NCBI GenBank assembly: GCA_943328865.2
Contig: CALQBR020000113.1
Span: 1 to 5,539, forward strand
Source of the DNA: Sphingobacterium thalpophilum
Lineage (GTDB): Bacteria > Bacteroidota > Bacteroidia > Flavobacteriales > Flavobacteriaceae
Length of the DNA: 5,539 bases
Reading direction: 5' to 3'
The first letter of the stretch is position 1; each line of letters starts with the position of its first letter. A model generated the notes under the pieces. The model worked only from the letters and a program-made list of their open reading frames with translations, searched no databases and had not been told where the DNA came from. Of this stretch, positions 1 through 5,539 are shown piece after piece. Position numbers and translations under genes: made by a program.

Positions 1-6
1 GAGGTA

Positions 7-37
7 CAAATATAGCGTATTTGAAGGTTTAACAAAA
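7..37 (-). promoter_or_regulatory. Bacteroidota-type promoter firing leftward out of the window
   Basis: On the minus strand, TATATTTG (positions 14 down to 7) matches the Bacteroidota -7 consensus TAnnTTTG exactly. A -33 element TTTTG lies at 37 down to 33, leaving an 18-base spacer. The expected transcription start is at or just beyond the left edge, so the gene it serves is outside the window. This is the clearest promoter in the sequence. The spacer is slightly shorter than the 19-21 bases usual in Bacteroides but within the range I would accept for Flavobacterium. Confidence 0.7.
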
Positions 38-45
38 TGGTTTAC

Positions 46-77
46 AAAAAAAAGCTTCATCCTGATGATGAAGCTTT
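46..77 (-). terminator. Intrinsic terminator hairpin, T-run on the minus strand
   Basis: Arms at 51-61 and 67-77 are perfectly complementary over 11 bp (AAAGCTTCATC / GATGAAGCTTT) around a 5-base loop. Read on the minus strand, the stem ends in TTT and continues with five more T (50-46), which is the intrinsic-terminator layout. On the plus strand the stem is followed by AATAGGTAATT, without a T-run, so rightward termination would be poor. It lies 8 bases behind the -33 box of the leftward promoter and would insulate it from leftward transcription. The transcript it ends is not obvious, because no minus-strand gene is seen to its right. Confidence 0.7.
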
Positions 78-482
78 AATAGGTAATTGTTGAATTGAGT
101 TTTTTACTCTTTAACAAACTTTATTGTAATAATAAAAATAAAGTATTTTTCATTTTGATCTTTTTTGGTTGGAAAATATAAAATATTATCTACTTAAGAT
201 ACTATTTTACAGCAAAATAGCATCAATTTCATAAGGTTAAAAAAGCAACAATAAATATTTATTAAAAAACAATTGCATTTATGACTTGAATCCACCTACT
301 TTACATTAAACTTTTAAAAACTTTATTAGTCTAAATTCGGGTTAATTAAATAATAGTCTGTTTTTTTTAGCTTTTTCTAAAAGCAATTTAAAATCACACT
401 CCTAATTAGTAGGGAATGGATTTATCGAATTCCATAGAAATACCATAAAGAATTATAACACCAACAAATTAAATTTATACCT
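78..482. other. About 400-base AT-rich intergenic region, no supported gene
   Basis: I see no convincing coding region on either strand; all frames are broken by stops within short distances. It holds a weak 7-bp hairpin (202-208 with 214-220, loop ACAGC), a T-run at 361-368, a weak 6-bp hairpin just after it (370-375 with 379-384), and the palindrome CTAATTAG at 402-409. A 10-codon ORF starts at 416 (MDLSNSIEIP, stop at 446-448), 34 bases before the PqqD-like gene. On the minus strand a stretch of about 29 codons after an in-frame stop ends at a TAA at 106-104, but it has no start codon and no recognisable family. The region most likely carries the promoter and leader of the rightward operon. 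Confidence 0.6.
273..314 (+). promoter_or_regulatory. Weak candidate promoter for the PqqD/ATP-grasp/decarboxylase operon
   Basis: These are the only plus-strand TTG elements in the last 240 bases before the operon. TTG at 273-275 is followed after 21 bases by TACTTTAC (297-304), which matches the defined bases of TAnnTTTG at four of six positions. TTG at 286-288 is followed after 18 bases by TAAACTTTT (307-315), which has one base too many between TA and TTT. Neither is a good match. Either would leave a leader of about 160 bases before the first start codon. The call rests on location and partial consensus only. Confidence 0.25.
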
Positions 483-731
483 ATGAAAGTCAACAGGAAT
501 CTTGCCATTAGCGAAAATGGATTTGTTTTTAACCCAACCACTGGAGATAGTTTTTCAGTAAACGAATTGGGCGCTATGATTATCAATGAAATCAAAGCCG
601 GAAAATCTAAAAATGAAATATTAGAAGTCGTTTCTAATGATTATAATGCTGATAAATCTACTATTGAAAAAGATTTTAATGAGTTTCTACAAATCTTAAG
701 CAACCACCAATTAGTAGAAATCAATGACTAA
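483..731 (+). CDS. PqqD-like (RRE-type) small winged-helix protein
   Basis: This 82-residue protein has the size and layout of the PqqD superfamily. An N-terminal beta-hairpin region (about residues 8-26, with FVFNPTTGDSFSVNELG resembling the family's 'D...G..Y.LN..G' pattern) is followed by helices (about 28-51) and a final helix ending FLQILSNHQLVE (about 55-79). PqqD-like domains are the RiPP recognition elements that bind a leader peptide and present it to a modifying enzyme; they have no catalytic activity of their own. Family assignment is from the pattern of the sequence, and peptide binding here is inferred. ATG at 483 is chosen because the next Met (residue 32) would delete the beta-hairpin. 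There is no Shine-Dalgarno; the leader is A/T-rich. The gene overlaps the ATP-grasp gene by 8 bases (ATGACTAA), implying translational coupling and a shared function. No precursor peptide gene is recognised nearby. Confidence 0.82.
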   Translation: MKVNRNLAISENGFVFNPTTGDSFSVNELGAMIINEIKAGKSKNEILEVVSNDYNADKSTIEKDFNEFLQILSNHQLVEIND

Positions 732-1773
732 AATAAAAATAACCGTTGCTGTTACAGGACTTAATAACATTGACAGCCCCGGTCCTGGCATTCCTGTAGC
801 TAGAGCCTTAAAAGAGAGCGAAATTTATGATGTTCGCATCATTGGCCTTTCATACGAAACCTTAGAACCTGGTATCTACATGAAGGAATTCGTTGACAAA
901 ACCTATCAAATCCCATTGCCATCTGCCGGAACGGCCGTTTTAAAAGACCGATTGGAATACATCCATTCTATTGAAAATATTGATGTTATTATTCCAAATT
1001 TTGATGCCGAATTACATAATTTCATCAAGATTCAAGACGAACTAAGAACGAATTTTGGAATTGCTACCGCTTTACCCACACAGGAGCAGTTTGAAGAACG
1101 CCACAAATCAGCATTAGGAGAATTTGGAGAAAAATACAATGTGGATGTCCCTAAAAGTAAAATGATTTTTAGTTTAAACGAAATTCATAGTCTAACAAAT
1201 GAATTTTCGTATCCGCTTGTAGTAAAAGGAAAATATTATGATGCCTCAATAGCTGCAACTCCTGAGCAAGCTATGAATTACTTCAATAAAATTAGTGCAA
1301 AATGGGGTTTACCTATTATTATTCAACAATTTGTATCTGGAAACGAAGTCAATATTACGGCTATTGGTGACGGAAAAGGAAATTGTGTTGGCGCTGTTCC
1401 CATGCGTAAATTATACATTACCGATAAAGGCAAAGCTTGGGCGGGGGTTTCATTAGAAGATGATACACTAATTGATATTGCTCATTCCGTAATTGCTAAA
1501 TCCAAATGGAAAGGCGGATGCGAATTAGAATTTATCAAAAGTAAAGAAGGAATTTATTATCTACTTGAGATGAATCCGCGTTTTCCGGCATGGGTTTACC
1601 TCGCTAAAGGCTGTGGCCAAAATCATCCTGAAGCCTTAGTTAGAATTGCATTAGGCGAATCGGTTGCCAGCCAAAAAGAATACGAGTCAGGAAAAATGTT
1701 TATCCGTTATTCACAAGACTTAATCGTTTCCATCAAAGACTTTGAAAAAATAAGCACCCTAGGAGAATTTTAA
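724..1773 (+). CDS. ATP-grasp carboxylate-amine ligase (carbamoyl-phosphate-synthase-like)
   Basis: This 349-residue protein would be a soluble cytoplasmic enzyme that activates a carboxylate as an acyl phosphate with ATP and couples it to an amine or thiol; the substrates are unknown. Residues 1 to about 110 form a Rossmann-like pre-ATP-grasp domain opening TVAVTGLNN and followed by PGPGIPVARAL. The ATP-grasp core follows: YPLVVKGKYYDAS (163-175) with candidate ATP-binding lysines K168 and K170, IIIQQFVSGNEVN (198-210) with E208, GGCELEF (264-270) with E267/E269, and YLLEMNPRFPAW (279-290) with the Mg-binding E282 and N284. All key positions look intact, so it should be active. Length fits the stand-alone family. 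It overlaps the PqqD-like gene upstream and lies 28 bases before the decarboxylase, so the three are probably one operon. The start at 724 is favoured because the next Met is residue 53, past the nucleotide-fold strand. It could act on free amino acids or on a peptide delivered by the PqqD-like partner; the sequence does not decide. Confidence 0.85.
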   Translation: MTKIKITVAVTGLNNIDSPGPGIPVARALKESEIYDVRIIGLSYETLEPGIYMKEFVDKTYQIPLPSAGTAVLKDRLEYIHSIENIDVIIPNFDAELHNFIKIQDELRTNFGIATALPTQEQFEERHKSALGEFGEKYNVDVPKSKMIFSLNEIHSLTNEFSYPLVVKGKYYDASIAATPEQAMNYFNKISAKWGLPIIIQQFVSGNEVNITAIGDGKGNCVGAVPMRKLYITDKGKAWAGVSLEDDTLIDIAHSVIAKSKWKGGCELEFIKSKEGIYYLLEMNPRFPAWVYLAKGCGQNHPEALVRIALGESVASQKEYESGKMFIRYSQDLIVSIKDFEKISTLGEF

Positions 1774-1801
1774 TAAACCCCAAATTTTAAAAAATATAAA
1801 A

Positions 1802-3160
1802 ATGTCAAAAAAAATATACGAACGCCCATTCATCCAACAACTTAACACAGGTTCTATGAATAAATTTGGATCTCGAACAGAGTTTGGTCCAGTAGATTAC
1901 ATAGACAATGTTTCTGTAAAAAGTTTAATCAAAGAATATGGTTCTCCCCTATTTGTGATTAGCGAAAAAACCATTAGAAGTACCTACAAAAATGCGTTAA
2001 GAGCCTTTAAAACGCGTTATCCAAAAGTACAATTTGCTTGGAGTTACAAAACCAATTACATCAATGCGGTATGTAATGTTTTTCACCAAGAAGGTTCATG
2101 GGCAGAAGTTGTTTCTGTTTTTGAATACCAAAAAGCACTGCGAAATGGCGTTCCTGGTGATAAAATCATTTTTAACGGTCCCGAAAAATCAAAAGCAGAT
2201 TTACAATTGGCCGTTGATAATCATTCATTAATTCACATTGACCATTTTGATGAGTTATACATGTTAGCCGAATTGTTAGAAGGTGGTACTCAAAAAGCGA
2301 GAGTAGCCATTAGGATGAATATGGATACAGGGGTTTATCCAATGTGGGATCGTTTTGGATTTAATTATGAAAATGGACAAGCCTGGAATGCGATTAACAA
2401 AATCATGTCTCATGATGAAATGATTTTAGAAGGATTGCATTGTCATATTGGAACCTATATGCTTTCGGCTAACGCTTATGCAGTGGCTGCTTGGAAATTA
2501 TGTGATTTGGTACACCATACTAAAATCAAATGGGATCATGTAATTAAATACATCGATTTAGGAGGTGGATTTGCATCGGCTAATACCCTAAAAGGATCTT
2601 ATTTACAAGGAGCCGATATCATTCCGACTTTTGATGATTATGCTGAGGCAATTACATCTACAATATTAAATTTTGGTTTCAAAAAAGAAGATTTACCTTT
2701 ACTTATCCTTGAAACAGGTCGCGCCATGATTGATGATGCGGGGTATTTATTAGGTTCTGTTATAGCAAATAAAACCTTAAGCGATGGCAGACGGGCTACT
2801 ATTTTTGATTTTGGTGTCAATATTTTATTTACTGCTTTTTGGTATAACCATAAAATCTCTCCTGCCCAACATTTCTCTCATCATACTGAAGAAACCGTTT
2901 GTTATGGTCCTTTATGTATGAATATTGATGTGGTGAATGATAATATTTCCCTACCATTATTGAATCAAGGTGATAATGTAGTGGTGCACCGCGTTGGGGC
3001 TTACAATATGACGCAATGGATGCAGTTTATCCAAATGCGACCAAAAGTAGTATTAATTGACCTGAAAGGGGACGTTCATATTATCCGTGAAAACGAAACG
3101 GTAGACACTATTGAAGCGCCTGAAAGAAAACCAGCGCATTTAAAAACTTTTCAATTGTAA
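1802..3160 (+). CDS. LysA-fold PLP-dependent decarboxylase, probably not a true DAP decarboxylase
   Basis: This 452-residue protein has the group IV (alanine-racemase-fold) decarboxylase layout: a TIM barrel (about 45-300) then a beta-barrel domain. K83 in FAWSYKTNYI matches the Schiff-base lysine of the YAxKAN motif. DRFGF (183-187) matches SKFG, LHCHIGTYM (212-220) carries H215 of the HIG motif, and DLGGGFA (252-258) is the phosphate-binding glycine loop. LETGRAM (303-309) replaces EPGR with ETGR. YGPLCMNIDV (368-377) replaces GPxCESxD: C372 and D376 are kept, but the Glu-Ser after the cysteine is Met-Asn. GAYNMTQW (399-406) retains the GAY tyrosine, Y401, while the usual SxYN after it is changed. 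PLP chemistry is therefore preserved but the substrate pocket is remodelled; in known enzymes the Glu after Cys helps hold diaminopimelate. It probably decarboxylates another amino acid or an amino-acid residue of a conjugate. Automatic annotation would likely call it diaminopimelate decarboxylase. Like lysA-type enzymes it should be a dimer, with C372 completing the partner's active site. It is the last gene of the PqqD/ATP-grasp unit and is followed by a terminator hairpin. Confidence 0.82.
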   Translation: MSKKIYERPFIQQLNTGSMNKFGSRTEFGPVDYIDNVSVKSLIKEYGSPLFVISEKTIRSTYKNALRAFKTRYPKVQFAWSYKTNYINAVCNVFHQEGSWAEVVSVFEYQKALRNGVPGDKIIFNGPEKSKADLQLAVDNHSLIHIDHFDELYMLAELLEGGTQKARVAIRMNMDTGVYPMWDRFGFNYENGQAWNAINKIMSHDEMILEGLHCHIGTYMLSANAYAVAAWKLCDLVHHTKIKWDHVIKYIDLGGGFASANTLKGSYLQGADIIPTFDDYAEAITSTILNFGFKKEDLPLLILETGRAMIDDAGYLLGSVIANKTLSDGRRATIFDFGVNILFTAFWYNHKISPAQHFSHHTEETVCYGPLCMNIDVVNDNISLPLLNQGDNVVVHRVGAYNMTQWMQFIQMRPKVVLIDLKGDVHIIRENETVDTIEAPERKPAHLKTFQL

Positions 3161-3174
3161 TTATCCATAAATTT

Positions 3175-3222
3175 AGAGTCTTTTTAGCGAAATCATTCAT
3201 TTGGTTTCTCTAAAAAGACTCT
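3175..3222 (+). terminator. Long perfect stem-loop, terminator of the three-gene unit
   Basis: Arms AGAGTCTTTTTAG (3175-3187) and CTAAAAAGACTCT (3210-3222) are perfectly complementary over 13 bp. Inside, GAAA/TTTC can add four pairs after a one-base mismatch on each side. The stem begins 14 bases after the decarboxylase stop, the usual place for a terminator. The trailing plus-strand sequence TTATTAATATT is T-rich but not a clean T-run, and the stem is AT-rich, so termination may be incomplete. The downstream start codon is only 22 bases past the stem, leaving little room for an independent promoter after it. Confidence 0.65.
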
Positions 3223-3244
3223 TTATTAATATTCAATTCTTACC

Positions 3245-5440
3245 ATGAGACTAAAATCCCTTCTAACTAATTTCTGGATAGAAAGCACTTTAAACAGCTA
3301 TAGTATTATATTTTTTTCTAATAATAAGATACTGGCTTTGTTGTTGCTTTTGGTCACTTTTATGACTCCAAAAATTGGATTAGTGGGTTTACTATTACTG
3401 CTTTTTTTCCATTTTTTATTGGTTAAATTAGGTTACAATAAAAAGGAAATACGCTCTGGAACCATTGGATTCAATGCTCTACTAGTTGGATTGTCAATTG
3501 CTTATGGCTATGAAATAAACAATTACTTTATAGGCTTGTTTGTGATTGCTACTTTAATCTCCATAGTGGTAACGATTTGGTGTAAAAATTATTTTGACAA
3601 ATACCAACTTCCTTATTTAACGATTCCTTTTTTTATAATTGTTAATATTATTTCCTTATCAACTAAGACCTTTGAAGTGTTTACTATCAATATGGATTAT
3701 GTTTTTCATGACAATACCCTTATCGATTTAAAACAAAGTCAATGGTATGTAATGGTGCACTCGCTAGACACTATTAACATACCCTACTCTATTCATGTCT
3801 TTCTAATTACACTTTCAACGGTATTTTTTCAAAAAAGTATTTTAGCTGGAATTGTCATCCTAATAGGAATGTTAATTTATTCTAGAATTACGGTGTTGTA
3901 TGCTGTAATTGGGTTTTATTCGGCTTTGTTTTTTTACCATATTATGGGAGGAAATTTAGACAATCTAACCTATTTCTATTCGGGAGTTAATTTTATTTTT
4001 ATGGCCATTGCCTTGGGTTGTTTCTTTTATATTCCAAACGCCTACTCTATTTTGTTGGTTATTTTTTTGAGTCCTATATTGATGTTTTTGATGATTACTA
4101 TGAATAAGATTCTATTTGTTTTCCAAATGAATTCCATGTCATTGTCGTTTTCAATAATTACTTCTATTGTACTTTATATTTTTCATGCCAGACATCAGTA
4201 TAAATTGATAATACCTGCCAATACCGCTTTCTTTTCACCTGAGAAATCTTTATATGAATATTTACATCTTTTGAAAAGAAAAGTTACCAATCCATATTAT
4301 TCAATGTTTCTACCTTTTTGGGGCGAATGGGTTGTTAGCCAAGGCTACAATGGAACAATAACCCATCTCGGAGATTGGGGCAATGCCTTAGATTTTGTTA
4401 TAACTGACGAAACTGATAAGACCTACGCGAATTTAGGACAGCGATTAGACGATTTTTATTGCTACAACAAACCTGTTCTAGCGCCAGCTGATGGCTATAT
4501 ATATGACATAATTAATTATGTAGAAGACAATGATGTTAACGAAGTAAATGTGGCTCAAAATTGGGGTAATTCAATCATCATGAATCATGTAAATGGTTTG
4601 TATTCGCAAATCAGTCACCTCAAAAAAGATAGTTTATTGGTTACTATTGGGGATTATGTCAAAAAAGGAACTTTAATAGCCACCTGTGGTAATTCGGGGC
4701 GTTCTCCTGAACCGCACATTCATTTTCAAGTTCAATATGTTCCTGCATTTGGAGCTAAAACGGTTCCGTTACCCTTGTCGTATTTTATTGAAAATGAAAA
4801 CAACAAATTGAATCTTAAAATAAATGAAATCCCAAATGAAAATACTTTAATCAGCAATGTAGAAGCACTTCCCTTATTGTTAAATACGTTTGATTTTGTT
4901 CCCAACAATCGCTTGAAAATCACCAATCAAAAGACTCAAGTGACGGCGACATTTGAAATCTATACCAACGAATTGAACCAGCTGTACTTTTATTGTGACC
5001 GAACAGATACTAAGTTGTATTTTAAAAATGATGGCGTTTTATTTACTTTCGAAAAATTTGAAGGAAATACTTCATCTGAATTATTTGAATTTTATAAATC
5101 GTGTTACTCGATTCTTTTGGGCTATTATCCGTCTTTGAATTTGGATTATTTTATGCCGAATTATCATTTCAACCCCTTTGGTGTTCAATTTTTAAATGAT
5201 ATTTTGGCTCCAATATACAATTGTGTGCATATCAGATATACTTCAAAAACCATAAAAATAGACAATTTAATCAATCCTAACGAAGTTACATTATCTTCAA
5301 AATACCAAACAGAACTCTTTGGAAAGGCCATTTTTGAAACCCGTTACCACATTACAATTTTAGCTAATCATGATCTTGAAATAGAAAACACCCATTCTAA
5401 AATAAAATACACCCTACGATGCGAGCCTTATCATATTTAA
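3245..5440 (+). CDS. Urea-transporter-like membrane domain fused to M23 (LytM-type) peptidase domain
   Basis: This 731-residue protein has three parts. Residues about 10-315 are strongly hydrophobic and match the urea transporter (UT/SLC14-like) family in two repeats: GFNALLVGLS (75-84) and LPYLTIPFFIIV (122-133), then GIVILIGMLIYSR (202-214), YSGVNFIFMAIALG (245-258) and a final helix (297-313). UT proteins are channel-like, ten-helix, passive urea conduits. Residues about 355-510 are an M23 metallopeptidase domain: VLAPADGYIYD (411-421), NSIIMNHVNGLYSQISHL (442-459), then GDYVKKGTLIATCGNSG (469-485) and EPHIHFQVQ (489-497). D383 and H493 are probable zinc ligands, and H458 and H491 probable catalytic histidines. 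The first zinc histidine is not at the canonical HxxxD spacing: the four residues before D383 are GNAL, and H374 is the nearest candidate. Residues about 516-731 form a soluble domain I do not recognise. If the UT part has the standard ten helices, the peptidase would face the cytoplasm, which is odd for a peptidoglycan hydrolase. No Shine-Dalgarno is seen; the next Met (residue 40) would remove the first hydrophobic segment. The following secreted-protein gene overlaps its end by 22 bases. Confidence 0.82.
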   Translation: MRLKSLLTNFWIESTLNSYSIIFFSNNKILALLLLLVTFMTPKIGLVGLLLLLFFHFLLVKLGYNKKEIRSGTIGFNALLVGLSIAYGYEINNYFIGLFVIATLISIVVTIWCKNYFDKYQLPYLTIPFFIIVNIISLSTKTFEVFTINMDYVFHDNTLIDLKQSQWYVMVHSLDTINIPYSIHVFLITLSTVFFQKSILAGIVILIGMLIYSRITVLYAVIGFYSALFFYHIMGGNLDNLTYFYSGVNFIFMAIALGCFFYIPNAYSILLVIFLSPILMFLMITMNKILFVFQMNSMSLSFSIITSIVLYIFHARHQYKLIIPANTAFFSPEKSLYEYLHLLKRKVTNPYYSMFLPFWGEWVVSQGYNGTITHLGDWGNALDFVITDETDKTYANLGQRLDDFYCYNKPVLAPADGYIYDIINYVEDNDVNEVNVAQNWGNSIIMNHVNGLYSQISHLKKDSLLVTIGDYVKKGTLIATCGNSGRSPEPHIHFQVQYVPAFGAKTVPLPLSYFIENENNKLNLKINEIPNENTLISNVEALPLLLNTFDFVPNNRLKITNQKTQVTATFEIYTNELNQLYFYCDRTDTKLYFKNDGVLFTFEKFEGNTSSELFEFYKSCYSILLGYYPSLNLDYFMPNYHFNPFGVQFLNDILAPIYNCVHIRYTSKTIKIDNLINPNEVTLSSKYQTELFGKAIFETRYHITILANHDLEIENTHSKIKYTLRCEPYHI

Positions 5441-5539
5441 TTTTTTTCTTACTTATTGCTAATTTCAGTTTTGCCCAAAAGTTAACTGAAACAAGTATTG
5501 ACGAGCAAACGTACACCACATTTATTTCAGGAAACTATC
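5419..5539 (+). CDS. Exported protein, N-terminal fragment (runs off the right edge)
   Basis: Only the first 40 codons are present. They begin MRALSYLIFFLLIANFSFA, a Sec signal peptide with Arg at position 2, a hydrophobic core, and a likely cleavage before QK (FA|QK), the form common in Bacteroidota. The mature part starts QKLTETSIDEQTYTTFISGN. The FISGNY segment faintly recalls the start of a TPR-type helix, but 20 mature residues do not support a family call. The ATG at 5419 is the only start available, since an in-frame TAA lies at 5398-5400. It overlaps the UT-M23 gene by 22 bases in another frame, so the two are probably translated from one mRNA and work in the same envelope process. 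There is no lipobox cysteine, so it is not a lipoprotein. Confidence 0.75.
   Translation, partial: MRALSYLIFFLLIANFSFAQKLTETSIDEQTYTTFISGNY

Noticed and set aside
37..93. 18-codon plus-strand ORF (begins MVYKKKLHP) as a possible RiPP precursor
   Set aside because: It runs through the terminator hairpin and starts inside the -33 region of the leftward promoter, has no plus-strand promoter, and lies about 390 bases from the PqqD-like gene.
104..190. Minus-strand coding remnant ending IKFVKE-stop
   Set aside because: About 29 codons after an in-frame stop, no start codon, no recognisable family, and AT-rich sequence in which such open stretches arise by chance.
202..220. Hairpin CTATTTT/AAAATAG as a terminator or regulatory RNA element
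   Set aside because: Only seven AT-rich pairs with no adjacent T-run; expected by chance in this composition.
2034..2231. 65-codon plus-strand ORF inside the decarboxylase gene
   Set aside because: It lies in another frame entirely within a well-supported gene, and its protein has no recognisable features.
2638..2820. 60-codon minus-strand ORF opposite the decarboxylase
   Set aside because: Shadow of the conserved ETGR/GGG-region coding sequence; no promoter or family resemblance.
1802..3160. Naming the decarboxylase lysA
   Set aside because: The ETGR and CMN substitutions and the ATP-grasp/PqqD-like context argue against a housekeeping diaminopimelate decarboxylase, so no gene symbol is given.
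4732..4926. 64-codon minus-strand ORF opposite the UT-M23 gene
   Set aside because: Antisense shadow within a long, well-supported gene; nothing suggests translation.
1..5539. CRISPR array, insertion sequence, tRNA or rRNA
   Set aside because: No regularly spaced direct repeats, no transposase-like coding region or terminal inverted repeats, and no tRNA cloverleaf or rRNA-like segment was seen.

Overview
The window looks like chromosome from a member of the Bacteroidota, most likely a Flavobacterium-like organism. The evidence is a very AT-rich composition, A/T-rich leaders without clear Shine-Dalgarno sequences, a textbook Bacteroidota promoter (TTTTG, 18 bases, TATATTTG) on the minus strand at the left edge, and a signal peptide ending in FAQ on the last gene. 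The assignment is by style and motifs only.

Layout. Positions 1-77 hold a leftward promoter and, just behind it, a perfect 11-bp hairpin whose T-run lies on the minus strand. Positions 78-482 contain no convincing gene and presumably carry the leader and control region of the rightward genes. A compact rightward operon follows: an 82-residue PqqD-like/RRE-type winged-helix protein (483-731), an ATP-grasp carboxylate-amine ligase (724-1773, overlapping by 8 bases), and a PLP-dependent LysA-fold decarboxylase with an altered active site (1802-3160). A perfect 13-bp stem-loop at 3175-3222 closes this group. Only 22 bases later starts a 731-residue protein that joins a urea-transporter (UT) membrane domain to an M23 (LytM-type) peptidase domain and an unrecognised C-terminal domain (3245-5440). 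Its last 22 bases overlap the start of a secreted or periplasmic protein that runs off the right edge (5419 onward).

How the genes may work together. In peptide-modification pathways, PqqD-like domains usually present a peptide substrate to an enzyme; ATP-grasp enzymes form amide bonds via acyl phosphates; LysA-fold enzymes decarboxylate amino acids. The three side by side suggest a small pathway that makes or modifies an amino-acid or peptide product. No precursor peptide is visible, so this is inference. The decarboxylase lacks residues typical of true diaminopimelate decarboxylase, so it should not be taken as the lysine-biosynthesis enzyme.

The second unit (UT-M23 plus an exported protein) sits behind a terminator-like hairpin and may be independent. 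Its UT-M23 fusion is the structural oddity of the window: the usual ten-helix UT topology would leave the peptidase domain in the cytoplasm, away from peptidoglycan.
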